Source of the DNA: Elioraea sp.
GTDB taxonomy: Bacteria; Pseudomonadota; Alphaproteobacteria; Acetobacterales; Acetobacteraceae
Direction: 5' to 3'
Length of the DNA stretch: 64,000 bases
Assembly: GCF_022842375.1 (NCBI RefSeq)
Contig: NZ_JALHPR010000019.1
Span: 1 to 64,000, forward strand
Below are positions 17,283 to 26,037 of the stretch, in pieces; position 1 is the stretch's first letter, and every line of letters starts with the position of its first letter. The translations under genes and the position numbers were made by a program. The notes below the pieces were generated by a model, which was not told the DNA's origin, made no database searches, and was given only the letters and a program-made list of their open reading frames with translations.

Positions 17283-18241
17283 GCCGCACCGACCTTGATG
17301 CATGCTGCATCATGATCGGGCGCGACCGTCACGAGCGGCGGCAGGCCTGCGGTGCACGCCGCCTCGGCCAGCGCGCAGCGCGGATGGAAGCGGCAGCCGG
17401 CCGGCCAGGCCGCCGGCACCGGCACGCTGCCCGGGATGGCGGGAAGGCGCGCTGCCTCCTCGTTCATCGCGGGAATGCTCTTCAGCAGCGCGCGCGTGTA
17501 GGGGTGGGCGGCCTCCTCGAACACGGGGATCACCGGGCCCGTCTCGACGACACGGCCGGCATACATCACCGCCACGCGGCTCACGACCTGCGCGATCACG
17601 CCGAGGTCGTGCGTGATCAGCAGAACTGCCATCCCCGTCTCGCGCTGGAGCTCGGCGAGCAGCGCGAGGATCTGTGCCTGGATCGTGACGTCGAGCGCCG
17701 TCGTCGGCTCATCGGCGATCAGGAGGCGCGGGCGGCAGGCGAGCGCGGCGGCGATCATCACGCGCTGCCGCATGCCGCCCGAAAGCTCGTGCGGGTACTG
17801 CGCGAGCCGCCGCACCGGGTCGGGGATGCCGACATGGCCGAGCAGTTCGGCCGCGCGCGCGCTTGCGGCGCGGTGCGACAGCTTCTCATGCACGCGCAGG
17901 CCCTCGGCAACCTGCTCTCCCACCGTGAACACGGGGTTCAGCGCCGACATCGGCTCCTGGAAGATCATCGCGATCTCCCGCCCGCGCAGCCGCGCCTGTG
18001 CCTTCGCGTCGAGCGTTTCGCCAGCGAAACGGATGCGCCCGCGCGATATGCGCCCCGGCGGGTCAGGCACCAGGCCCATCACGGCGAGCGCGGTGAGGCT
18101 CTTGCCCGAGCCGCTCTCGCCCACCACGCCGAAGCTCTCGCCCTCGCCCACCGTGAGCGAGACGCCCGACAGCGCCTCCACCTCCCCCCGCTCGGTGCGG
18201 AAGGCAACGGCGAGGTCCTCGATCTCGAGCAGCGCGCTCAT
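17279..18241 (-). CDS. Peptide ABC transporter ATP-binding protein (OppD/DppD type)
   Basis: The 320-residue ATPase has Walker [17 protein letters not shown], the Q-loop [14 protein letters not shown], signature [15 protein letters not shown], Walker [15 protein letters not shown], and the C-terminal cysteine-containing stretch [18 protein letters not shown] typical of OppD/DppD, where some homologues hold an Fe-S cluster. It overlaps the permease gene upstream by an ATGA and the second ATPase downstream by a GTGA, which fixes the start at 18241. Confidence 0.9.
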
Positions 18242-19122
18242 CCCTGCTGCACCTTGAGGCGCGGATCGAGCACGTCGCGCAACCCGTCGCCGAGCATGTT
18301 GAGGCCGAGCACGGTGATGGCGATGGCGAGGCCGGGAAACATCGCGATCCACCAGGCCTCGCGGATGTAGTCCTTCCCCTCCGCGATCATGTTGCCCCAG
18401 GTCGGCGTCGGCGGCGGCGGGCCGACGCCGAGGAAGGAGAGGATGCTCTCGGCCAGCACCGCGTAGGCGAAGATGAAGGTGAGCTGCACGATCAGCGGCG
18501 CGAGGGAGTTCGGCAGGATGTGCCGCCAGATGATCCAGAGGTCACGCCCGCCGAACGCGCGCGCGGCCTGCACATAATCCATCTCGCGCACCACCAGCAC
18601 GGTGGCGCGCACGATGCGCGCGGTGCGCGGGATGTAGACGACGGAGAGCGCGATCACCGCATTGGCCGCCGATGGCCCGAGGGCGGCGGCGATGGCGAGC
18701 GCGAGCATCACCGCGGGAAACGCCATCAACGCATCCATCACCCGCATCAGCCACTCATCCAGGCGTCGGAAATAGCCGGCGAGCAGGCCGGTTGCCGTGC
18801 CGATGATGCCGGTGGCGACCACCACCGCGAAGCCGATGCCGAGCGAAAGCCGTGCGCCGAAGCAGAGGCGGGAGAAGATGTCGCGGCCGAAATTGTCGGT
18901 GCCGAACAGGAACGCCCCGCCAGGCGGGCGGAAGCGGGCGCGGAACTGCATGCGCATCGGGCTGTATGGGGCGATCCAGTCGGCGGCGAGGGCGAGGAAC
19001 AGCATCGCCCCGAACAGGACCAGCCCGGTCACGAACAGGCGATGGCGGAACAGCCGGCGCGTGAGCGCGAAGCGCCGTGCCGGCGGCAACGCCCCCACCG
19101 CGAGAACCGCCTCAGCTGCCAT
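18238..19122 (-). CDS. Peptide ABC transporter permease (OppC/DppC type)
   Basis: The 294-residue inner-membrane protein has an N-terminal OppC-type helix (LFRHRLFVTGLVLFGAMLF), then GTDNFGRDIFSRLCFGAR, which is diagnostic for the OppC/DppC branch, and about five further helices. The EAA loop involved in ATPase contact is visible around YVQAARAFGGRDLWIIWRHI. It overlaps the OppB gene by 11 bases and OppD by 4. Confidence 0.9.
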   Translation of the reverse strand: MAAEAVLAVGALPPARRFALTRRLFRHRLFVTGLVLFGAMLFLALAADWIAPYSPMRMQFRARFRPPGGAFLFGTDNFGRDIFSRLCFGARLSLGIGFAVVVATGIIGTATGLLAGYFRRLDEWLMRVMDALMAFPAVMLALAIAAALGPSAANAVIALSVVYIPRTARIVRATVLVVREMDYVQAARAFGGRDLWIIWRHILPNSLAPLIVQLTFIFAYAVLAESILSFLGVGPPPPTPTWGNMIAEGKDYIREAWWIAMFPGLAIAITVLGLNMLGDGLRDVLDPRLKVQQG

Positions 19123-20059
19123 AGCGCACGCGCGGGTCGATCACGGCATAGAGCAGGTCGACCACCAGGTTCAGCAGCACGAGCACCGTGCCGGTGAGCA
19201 GCAGGCCCCCCTGGATCACCGGATAGTCGCGCCCGAAGATCGCGTTGGCGATCAGCCGGCCGATCCCGGGCATGCCATACACCGTCTCGATCACGATCGA
19301 GCCCGAGAGCAGCAGCCCGAACGAGATTCCGATGACGGTGACGACAGGCACCATCACGTTCTTCAGCGCGTGCTTGCCGATCACCATCCAGCCGGGCAGG
19401 CCCTTGGCGCGCGCGGTGCGCACGTAGTCCTGCCGCAGCACTTCGAGCATCGTGCCGCGGGTGATGCGCGCGAGAAGCCCGATCTGCAGCAGCGCGAGCG
19501 AGATCGACGGCAGCACCATCGACCGCGCCCAGGCGACGGGGTTTTCCGAGAACGGCACGAAGCCGCCGGTCGGCAGCCACTCAAGATGCACGCCGAACAG
19601 CACGATGAGCATAAGTGCGAGCCAGAAGCTCGGCACCGAGACCCCCAGCATGGCAAGCCCCGTCACCGCCTGGTCGATCCAGGTGTTGGCGCGCAACGCG
19701 GCGATGATGCCGGCGGGAATGCCGATCAGCAGCGTGAGCAGAAGCGCGAACAGCGCCAGCGGCAGCGTGATCGGCAGGCGTTCGACGATCGCCTGCCAGA
19801 CGGGGCGATTGAGCAGGATCGAGCGACCAAGGTCGCCCTGGAGCAGCCCGCCATACCAGGTGGCGAGCTGCACCAGGAACGGCTTGTCGAGGCCGAGCTG
19901 GAGTCTGATCGCCTCGATCTCGGCATTCGTCGCCCCGGCCCCTGCGATCGCCGCCGCAGGGTCGCCGGGCACGAGATGCATCATCGAGAACGAGATCAGC
20001 GTGACGAGCAGCAGCACCGGCACCGATGCCGCGATCCGTCGCACCGCGTAGCGCAACAC
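19112..20059 (-). CDS. Peptide ABC transporter permease (OppB/DppB type)
   Basis: The 315-residue inner-membrane protein has the conserved OppB N-terminus RYAVRRIAASVPVLLLVTLI, the periplasmic HLVPGDPAAAI motif and about six helices. The EAA loop is in DYVRTARAKGLPGWMVIGKH. Together with OppC it forms the translocation pore. The start is GTG at 20059, with a GGGAG sequence about 10 bases before it. It begins 36 bases after the binding-protein stop. Confidence 0.9.
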   Translation of the reverse strand: MLRYAVRRIAASVPVLLLVTLISFSMMHLVPGDPAAAIAGAGATNAEIEAIRLQLGLDKPFLVQLATWYGGLLQGDLGRSILLNRPVWQAIVERLPITLPLALFALLLTLLIGIPAGIIAALRANTWIDQAVTGLAMLGVSVPSFWLALMLIVLFGVHLEWLPTGGFVPFSENPVAWARSMVLPSISLALLQIGLLARITRGTMLEVLRQDYVRTARAKGLPGWMVIGKHALKNVMVPVVTVIGISFGLLLSGSIVIETVYGMPGIGRLIANAIFGRDYPVIQGGLLLTGTVLVLLNLVVDLLYAVIDPRVRYGS

Positions 20060-20095
20060 CCCGCAGGAACTCCCGCCTCGTCGGCCCCCGGCCCG

Positions 20096-21640
20096 TCAGG
20101 CGCCCAGCGACACGTTCCAGAAGCGCGGGATGCGATAGGGCGTGAAGCCCTGCACGGACGCGCGCGCTGCCTGCACCTTCGTCAGGTCGCCGAATTTCAG
20201 GAAGTGCACCTGCTCATGGACGCGCTCCTGGAAGCGCGCGAACACGGCCTTGCGCTCGGCTTCCGCCGGCCGCGAGAGAAGCTCGGCGTAGAGGGCGTCG
20301 AGCGTAGGGTCGGCCACCACCTGGTTCAGCTGCGGCGAGACCACGTCGATCATCGCCGTGAAGGGCCCGACGGAGGGGCCGGTGCCCTGGCCGGTGAACC
20401 AGAGGTTCCACGCATCGGCGTCGCGGCGGCGTGCGATCGCGGTCGCCCAGTCGAACACGTCCATCCGTACCCTGAGCCCGATGGCGCGCAGCTGCTCGGT
20501 CACCACGACGGCGGCGTTGTACATGGAGGCGAAGGAGGAGTTGGTGATGATCACCAGCTCCTGCCCCTGATAGTTCGCCTGGCGCAGCATCGCCTGCGCC
20601 TTCGCCGGATCGTTCACGTTGTAGAACTGCTTTCCGGCATCCGTGTAGTAGGGGTTTCCGGGATACTGCAGGCCCGGGTGGAGGTCATAGGCGCCGTCGG
20701 TCGCGATCTCCATGATCGCTTCCATGTCGAGAGCGGTCTGGATCGCTCGCCGCACCATCAGGTTGTTCGTCGGTGGCCGCTGGTGGTTCATCCACGCGCC
20801 GTGCAGCCACCAATGCTTCATCGGCAGCAGCCGGATGTCGCGGTTGGTGCGCAGCCGCTCGGCCGACTTGGTGGGAACGTCCTCGACCACGTGCAACTCG
20901 CCCGTCTCGAGGCCGGCGACGCGCGCGCCCGCCTCGCGCACCAGGCGGAAGCGCACGGTGTCGAGCGTCACCACCTTGCGGCCGGCGAAGCCATCGGTGC
21001 CCTGGTACGCCGTGTTCGGCGCGTAGCCGTCGAAGCGGCGGATCAGCACGTGGCTGTCGGGCACGAACTCGACGAACTGGAACGGCCCCGTTCCGATCGG
21101 CTCGAGCTTGCCGCCCTCGGCGTTCTCCTGCTCGGCCGGGTGGATGGAGATGGGCACCGCGAAGGAGGAGATCTGGTCGATGAAGGTCGGCTGCCGCGCC
21201 TTCAGCTTCACCACGAAGGTGTGCGCATCGGGCGCGCTCATCGCCTCGACATCGCCGAGCACGCGGCGCTGCAGCGCCATGCGCGCATAGCGGCGCCAGG
21301 AGGCGAGCACGTCGGCCGAGGTCATGTCCTTGCCGTTGTGGAACTTCACGCCGCGGCGGAGGCGGAACGTGTAGGTGAGGCCATCGGCACTCTCGTCCCA
21401 CCCCTCGGCGAGGTCGGCGACGGGGGCGTTGTTCTCGTTCCGGGAGACGAGCATCTCGTACATGTTCATCGCGACGTTGCGTGTCGCGATCGATGTCGAG
21501 AAGTGCATGTCGAGCGTCGGCACCGTCGCTTCCTGGGCGAACACCAGGTCGCCGCCGCGCCGCTGTGCCGCCGCGGGGAGCGACGCCGAAGCCGCAAGCC
21601 CCGCACTGCCGATGAGTGCGTTGCGTCGTGTCAGGTGCAT
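20096..21640 (-). CDS. Periplasmic peptide-binding protein (SBP_bac_5 family)
   Basis: The 514-residue protein starts with a signal sequence carrying a twin-arginine-like motif (TRRNALIGSAGLAASASLPA), so Tat export is possible. The mature part has the family-5 signature region YTFRLRRGVKFHNGKDMTSADV and FVDQISS-like and WMNHQRPPTNNLMVRRAI segments, matching DppA/OppA-type binding proteins in length and order. It captures a peptide or similar solute in the periplasm and delivers it to the OppB/OppC pore. GGGAGG precedes the ATG by about five bases. Nickel, glutathione or opine ligands occur in this family, so specificity is open. Confidence 0.88.
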   Translation of the reverse strand: MHLTRRNALIGSAGLAASASLPAAAQRRGGDLVFAQEATVPTLDMHFSTSIATRNVAMNMYEMLVSRNENNAPVADLAEGWDESADGLTYTFRLRRGVKFHNGKDMTSADVLASWRRYARMALQRRVLGDVEAMSAPDAHTFVVKLKARQPTFIDQISSFAVPISIHPAEQENAEGGKLEPIGTGPFQFVEFVPDSHVLIRRFDGYAPNTAYQGTDGFAGRKVVTLDTVRFRLVREAGARVAGLETGELHVVEDVPTKSAERLRTNRDIRLLPMKHWWLHGAWMNHQRPPTNNLMVRRAIQTALDMEAIMEIATDGAYDLHPGLQYPGNPYYTDAGKQFYNVNDPAKAQAMLRQANYQGQELVIITNSSFASMYNAAVVVTEQLRAIGLRVRMDVFDWATAIARRRDADAWNLWFTGQGTGPSVGPFTAMIDVVSPQLNQVVADPTLDALYAELLSRPAEAERKAVFARFQERVHEQVHFLKFGDLTKVQAARASVQGFTPYRIPRFWNVSLGA

Positions 21641-21715
21641 CGAAGCCTCCCGGTTCTTGTTGATGCCGGCGGATGGTCCGTCACATGGGCGTGCTTGGCA
21701 ACACTGGAATGAAAC

Positions 21716-22657
21716 TCATGCCGCAACCCTTGCGGCGTTCCCCCAGACCGGCGTGCGCCAGGCGGGGTGTGCCTCGGTGCGGCCCTCCACCACGTCGAAA
21801 TAGGCCTGCTGCAGCGCACGCGTCACTGCGCCCGGCGCGCCGGAACCGAGGGCGAGGCGATCGAGGGACAGGATCGGCTGCACCTCGTAGCCGGAGCCGC
21901 ACCAGAACGCCTCGTCGGCGGCGTACACCTCGTGGCGGTCGATCGGGCGCTCGTGCACCACGATGCCGCGATCGCGGGCGAGCGTGATCACCGTCTCGCG
22001 CGTGATGCTCTCGAGGATGTCGGAGGAGACGTCGGGCGTGTGCAACGCGCCGTTCCGCACCATGAAGAAGCAGGCGCCGGAGCCTTCCGAGACCTTGCCG
22101 CGATCGGTGAGCATCAGCACGCCCTGGTAGCCGTTCCGCCGCGCCTCGAGCTCGGCCGCGCGGTTGTTGATGTAGTTGCCGGTGGCCTTCACCCGCGGCG
22201 GCATGGCGTTGTCGGACAGGCGGGCATAGGTCGAGACGGCGACGTGAACGCCCTCGGTCACGGCCTTCGACCGTGGCCGCGGCACGGCACCGCAGACGAG
22301 GCCGACGGGGCCGGTGGCGGCCAGCTCGTCATCACCATCGAGGAAGGCGATCATCCGCAGGTGGATGTTCTCGCGAAGACCGTTGGCGCGGACCATCGCC
22401 AGCAGCGCATCCTCCATGAACGCCTTCTCGAACACAGGGTCGAGCCGCATCACCCGCATGCCGTAGCGAAGGCGCTCGAGATGCTCATCGAGCCGGAACA
22501 CGTAGAGGTCGTTCCGCTCGGCGTTCCAGTAGGCGCGCAGGCCCTCGAACACGCCGGCGCCGTACTTCACGGCGCCCGAGAAGGCATGGACGAAGCACTG
22601 GTCATACGGCACGACGCGGCCGTTGAGTGACATCATCGCGGCCGTCGGTGTCGGCAT
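21716..22657 (-). CDS. ilvE: Class IV PLP aminotransferase (branched-chain amino acid aminotransferase-like)
   Basis: The 313-residue enzyme matches IlvE length and order: VPYDQCFVHAFSGAVKYGAG near the start, the PLP lysine about K157 in RVKATGNYINN, and LTDRGKVSEGSGACFFMV binding the cofactor phosphate. It exchanges the amino group between a branched-chain amino acid and 2-oxoglutarate. Its position between an M20 peptidase and a peptide transporter suggests a catabolic role on amino acids released from imported peptides rather than biosynthesis (inference). It starts 13 bases after the peptidase stop. Confidence 0.82.
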   Translation of the reverse strand: MPTPTAAMMSLNGRVVPYDQCFVHAFSGAVKYGAGVFEGLRAYWNAERNDLYVFRLDEHLERLRYGMRVMRLDPVFEKAFMEDALLAMVRANGLRENIHLRMIAFLDGDDELAATGPVGLVCGAVPRPRSKAVTEGVHVAVSTYARLSDNAMPPRVKATGNYINNRAAELEARRNGYQGVLMLTDRGKVSEGSGACFFMVRNGALHTPDVSSDILESITRETVITLARDRGIVVHERPIDRHEVYAADEAFWCGSGYEVQPILSLDRLALGSGAPGAVTRALQQAYFDVVEGRTEAHPAWRTPVWGNAARVAA

Positions 22658-22670
22658 GGCGCCTGTTCCC

Positions 22671-23810
22671 TTATTGCAACGTCTCGAGAAGCCCGAGCAT
22701 CAGCGCAGCACGGCCCGCGAGATCCTGCCAGAGGATATGCTCATGGTCGGCATGCGCGCCCGCCCCGGTGCAGCCGAGGCCGTCGAGCGTCGGCACGCCA
22801 AGGGCCGCGGTGAAATTGCCGTCCGACCCGCCGCCGCGATGCTGCTTCGGCAACGCGAGGCCGAGGCGGCCGGCGATCGCGGCGGCCTGGGCGTAGAGGG
22901 CGAGGTTGGTCGGGTTCTCGGCGAAGGGCGGGCGGTTCATGCCCCCCGTCACCGTCACGGTGCATCCTTCCGTCACGGCGTGAAGGCCGAGGATGGCCGC
23001 CTCCATCCGCTCGCCATCCTCGATGGTGGCGACGCGGAGGTCGATCTCGCACTCGGCCTCGGGGGCGATCACGTTCGGCCGCGTGCCCCCGCTGATCGGC
23101 GCCACGTTCGTGGTGATGCCGCGCGCGGGGTCGACCATCGCGTTGATGGCGAGGATCTGGTGCGCAAGCTCCACCACGGCGGACCGCCCGTCCTGGAAGT
23201 TGCCCCCCGAATGCGCGGCCACCCCCTTGATGCGCATCACGAAACGGCCGACGCCCTTCCTCGCCGTGACCACCGCCCCGCCTGGGCCAGCCGGTTCGGG
23301 GATCAGCACATAGGCGCTCGCGCGCGCCTCCGCCTCGATCAGCGCGCGGCTGGTGGGGCTTCCCACCTCCTCGTCGGGCGTCAGCAGCAGCGTGACGGGA
23401 AGCTTCGTCGCCACCTTCTGGGTGAGCAGCGAGGTCACGGCATGCCAGGCGAGGTAGCTGCCCGCCTTCATGTCGAAGATGCCGGGCCCGTGCGCGCGGG
23501 CGCCATCGACGCGAAACGGCATTGTGGCGAGCGTTCCCATCGGCCAGACCGTGTCGAGATGCCCTGCAACCAGGATTCCCCTGCCCCCCTCCGGCCCGAT
23601 GCGGGCGCGGAGATTATCGGCATAGCCGTCACGGCCCGGGATTCGGGTCACGGCAGCGCCGGCTTCCCGCAAACCTGCCTCCGCCTTGTCGACCAGGCGG
23701 TTGACCGCGGCGGCATCGTCGGTCGGGGTTTCCGTCTCCACCCATGTCCGCAGGCCGGCCAGGATCTGTTCTGACGAGCCTGGGTCGGTGCGGGGTGTGT
23801 CGGCGGTCAT
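22671..23810 (-). CDS. M20-family metallopeptidase (glutamate carboxypeptidase-like)
   Basis: The 379-residue protein has the dizinc site of M20 peptidases: His and Asp in LVAGHLDTVWPMGT, the bridging Asp in GPGIFDMKAGS, the catalytic Glu in LLTPDEEVGSP and a distal His in GAHADHE. The GHLDTVWP and FDMKAG wording is close to carboxypeptidase G2, which removes C-terminal glutamate from folates and peptides. No clear signal peptide is seen with the start at 23810, which has GGAG upstream. An in-frame ATG at 23852 is an alternative. It is the first gene of the eight-gene leftward operon. Confidence 0.85.
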   Translation of the reverse strand: MTADTPRTDPGSSEQILAGLRTWVETETPTDDAAAVNRLVDKAEAGLREAGAAVTRIPGRDGYADNLRARIGPEGGRGILVAGHLDTVWPMGTLATMPFRVDGARAHGPGIFDMKAGSYLAWHAVTSLLTQKVATKLPVTLLLTPDEEVGSPTSRALIEAEARASAYVLIPEPAGPGGAVVTARKGVGRFVMRIKGVAAHSGGNFQDGRSAVVELAHQILAINAMVDPARGITTNVAPISGGTRPNVIAPEAECEIDLRVATIEDGERMEAAILGLHAVTEGCTVTVTGGMNRPPFAENPTNLALYAQAAAIAGRLGLALPKQHRGGGSDGNFTAALGVPTLDGLGCTGAGAHADHEHILWQDLAGRAALMLGLLETLQ

Positions 23811-23974
23811 CGTTTTTCGGCTCCGAACGTCGGATGGTGAGGCTTCGTTCATGACGTGTTGCAAAACTGTTCCAGGGTGCGCGGCCATGGAACGCTTGTC
23901 CAGCAAGGCACCCGTGGGCTACTGTGCCGATGCTGCGATGCAGCAGCCGCCGCGAGGCGAAGAGGAAAGGCTGA

Positions 23975-24439
23975 GTGACGATGAGCGTTATGGTCGGTAA
24001 TGGCTTCATCTTCTTCGAGGATCTCGTCGAAGGGATGGCTGCCTCCTTCTCCCGCACCGTGACGGAGAGCGACATCGTCCTCTTCGCCGGCGTCTCGGGG
24101 GACATGAATCCCGTGCATCTCGATGCCGAATATGCGGAAAAGACCGTGTTCAAGGGCCGAATCGCCCACGGCATGCTCTCGGCCGCCTTCATCTCGACGG
24201 TGCTCGGCACGAAGCTGCCCGGGCCCGGCACGGTCTATCTGGCACAGTCGCTGAAGTTCAAGGCGCCGGTGCGCATCGGCGATACGGTGACGGCGACGTG
24301 CGAGGTCGTCTCGCTCGACATCGACAAGAAGCGCGCGACGCTGCGCACCACCTGCACCGTCGGCGGCAAGGCCGTCGTCGAGGGCGAGGCGGTGGTGATG
24401 GTGCCGTCGAAGGCTGCTGTCCAGGCGGCAGCCGCCTGA
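23975..24439 (+). CDS. MaoC-like (R)-specific enoyl-CoA hydratase
   Basis: The 154-residue hot-dog-fold protein has the hydratase-2 catalytic motif with Asp and His in SGDMNPVHLDAEYAEKTVF, followed by the GRIAHGMLSAAFIS segment. These features match PhaJ-type enzymes that hydrate trans-2-enoyl-CoA to (R)-3-hydroxyacyl-CoA for polyhydroxyalkanoate or fatty-acid metabolism. The C-terminus ends in an alanine-rich tail. The GTG at 23975 lies eight bases after AGGA; an ATG six bases further in is the alternative. It is divergent from the M20 gene with a 164-base gap that may hold both promoters. Confidence 0.88.
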   Translation: MTMSVMVGNGFIFFEDLVEGMAASFSRTVTESDIVLFAGVSGDMNPVHLDAEYAEKTVFKGRIAHGMLSAAFISTVLGTKLPGPGTVYLAQSLKFKAPVRIGDTVTATCEVVSLDIDKKRATLRTTCTVGGKAVVEGEAVVMVPSKAAVQAAAA

Positions 24440-24471
24440 TCCTGGCTGATTGACCAGAGCGGGCGGCGGCC

Positions 24472-24568
24472 CTAGAGCGGTTCCCACATGTGTGGAAACC
24501 GCTCTCGGTTATTTTGGCGAGCGTCTTCACGCATACGGCTGGTTCTAGCCGTATGCGATCTGCTCTAA
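24472..24568. repeat. REP/MITE-like element with two hairpins and TAGAGC ends
   Basis: The element is bounded by TAGAGC (24473-24478) and its complement GCTCTA (24562-24567). Inside are a 32-base palindrome at 24474-24505 (16-base arms, 14 matching, ACATGTGT centre) and a second hairpin at 24530-24557 (perfect 11-bp stem, loop GGTTCT). It fills almost the whole gap between maoC and ribF. Short palindromic TAGAGC...GCTCTA repeats are scattered in many alphaproteobacterial genomes (general knowledge). It could also act as a terminator or mRNA stabiliser. Confidence 0.65.
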
Positions 24569-24580
24569 CCGTCGCCCGGC

Positions 24581-25525
24581 ATGCGCGTCCTCTCCGATCT
24601 CAACGACATTCCGGCCGAGGCCCGTGGCGCGTCGATCGCGCTCGGCAATTTCGATGGCGTTCATCGCGGCCACGCAGTGGTCGTCGATGCCGCCGCATCG
24701 CATGCCCGCAGGCTTGGCGCCCCCCTCGCGGCGCTGACCTTCGAGCCACATCCGCGCCAGGTCTTCCGCCCGGATGACCCGCCCTTCCGCCTGACGCTCG
24801 CGGAAGCCAAGGCGGACGCGCTCGCCTCCCTCGGCGTCCAGCTCCTGGTCTCGGTACCGTTCGACACGGCGTTCAGCCGCATCACGGCGGAGGCCTTCGT
24901 GCGCGACATCCTCGGGGCGCGCCTCGGTGCGGCGCATCTCGCCTGCGGCCCCAATTTCCATTTCGGCCATCGCCGCGGCGGCGACCCCTCGCTGCTGCGG
25001 TCCCTCGGCATCACGCTCGGCATCGGCGTCACGGTGGTGGAGAAGACGGCCGGCGAGGGCGGGCTGTCGCTCTCCTCCACCGCCGTCCGCCACGCGCTGG
25101 CCGAAGGCGACACGGCGCGCGCGGCAGCCATCCTCGGCAGGGCGTGGGAGATCCGAGGCGTGGTGCAGCGGGGCGAGCAGCTTGGCCGCACCCTCGGCTT
25201 TCCCACCGCGAACATCCCGCTAGGCGATCACCTCGCGCCACGGCTCGGCATCTATGCCGTGCGCGCGGGCATCGAGGATGGCGCAGGCGGCGTTACCTGG
25301 CACGATGGCGCCGCGAGCCTCGGCCTTCGTCCGACCGTGAACCCGCTGCCCGAACCGCTGCTGGAGGTGTTCCTGTTCGACTATGCGGCCGATCTCTACG
25401 GGAGGCGGATGCGCGTGCAGCTCAAGGGCTTCCTGCGTCCGGAGGCGAAGTTCGACAGCCTGGAGGCGTTGGTCGCGCAGATGCACGCCGATTGCAGCGC
25501 CGCCCGCGCGGTGTTGGCGGCATGA
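24581..25525 (+). CDS. ribF: Bifunctional riboflavin kinase / FAD synthetase
   Basis: The 314-residue enzyme converts riboflavin to FMN and FMN to FAD. The N-terminal adenylyltransferase domain shows ALGNFDGVHRGH (HxGH-like nucleotide site), the FGPNF-equivalent ACGPNFHFGHRRGGD and LSSTAVRHAL. The C-terminal kinase domain begins around residue 190 with GVVQRGEQLGRTLGFPTANI, the conserved GxxxGRxLGFPTAN motif. Length and domain order match RibF. The stop overlaps the ATG of the SMR gene (ATGA). The MITE-like repeat immediately upstream leaves only a dozen bases before the start, so its transcription probably begins inside or before that repeat. Confidence 0.95.
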   Translation: MRVLSDLNDIPAEARGASIALGNFDGVHRGHAVVVDAAASHARRLGAPLAALTFEPHPRQVFRPDDPPFRLTLAEAKADALASLGVQLLVSVPFDTAFSRITAEAFVRDILGARLGAAHLACGPNFHFGHRRGGDPSLLRSLGITLGIGVTVVEKTAGEGGLSLSSTAVRHALAEGDTARAAAILGRAWEIRGVVQRGEQLGRTLGFPTANIPLGDHLAPRLGIYAVRAGIEDGAGGVTWHDGAASLGLRPTVNPLPEPLLEVFLFDYAADLYGRRMRVQLKGFLRPEAKFDSLEALVAQMHADCSAARAVLAA

Positions 25526-25854
25526 GCACGACCACCGCCTGGATCCTGCTCGTCCTCGCCGGCATCCTCGAGATCGCCTGGGCGATCGGATTGAAGCTGT
25601 CGGATGGGCTGTCGCTCAGGAAACCGCTCGAAACCGGGCTCACGGCAACCGCGATCGTGGCCAGCATGGTGCTGCTCGCCACCGCCGCGCGTGGGCTGCC
25701 GATCGGCACGGCCTATGCCGTCTGGGTCGGGATCGGGGCAGCGGGAACGGCCATCGCCGGCATGATGCTGCTCGGCGAACCCGCCACCGCGGCGCGGATG
25801 GGGGCAATTGCCACCATCGTCGCGGGTGTCGTCGCGCTCAAGCTCGTGTCCTGA
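25522..25854 (+). CDS. sugE: Small multidrug resistance family exporter (Gdx/SugE guanidinium type)
   Basis: The 110-residue protein has four transmembrane helices and the essential membrane glutamate at E17 in LLVLAGILEIAWAIGLKLSDG-like sequence, followed by GLPIGTAYAVWVGIGAAG and GMMLLGE. The pattern closely follows SugE/Gdx, proton-coupled guanidinium exporters that work as dual-topology homodimers, rather than EmrE. It overlaps ribF by 4 bases. No guanidine riboswitch was seen, which fits expression from the ribF transcript. Confidence 0.88.
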   Translation: MSTTTAWILLVLAGILEIAWAIGLKLSDGLSLRKPLETGLTATAIVASMVLLATAARGLPIGTAYAVWVGIGAAGTAIAGMMLLGEPATAARMGAIATIVAGVVALKLVS

Positions 25855-25951
25855 CCGTCCGTTCCGGCATTTGACCCCCCGCATTTGACCGGTCGGGGCC
25901 GGTTCGGTATCGCTTCGGCATGGCGCGGGCGCAGCAGAGCCGAATTACGCG

Positions 25952-25976
25952 CCCGGCGTCCTGAACGGGCGCCGGG
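25952..25976 (+). promoter_or_regulatory. Alternative-pairing hairpin region upstream of ileS
   Basis: CCCGGCG (25952-25958) pairs with CGCCGGG (25970-25976), while the overlapping CGCCCG can instead pair with CGGGCG. The two structures exclude each other in the leader between the SMR gene and ileS. This could be an attenuator-like leader or merely a product of high GC. A direct repeat GCATTTGACC occurs twice just upstream (about 25867-25891). Confidence 0.25.
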
Positions 25977-26037
25977 ACCACGAGACCGCGACCGCCCGCG
26001 CGCCCGCATGCGCGCGCCTGACACAGAAGAGTTCCCG

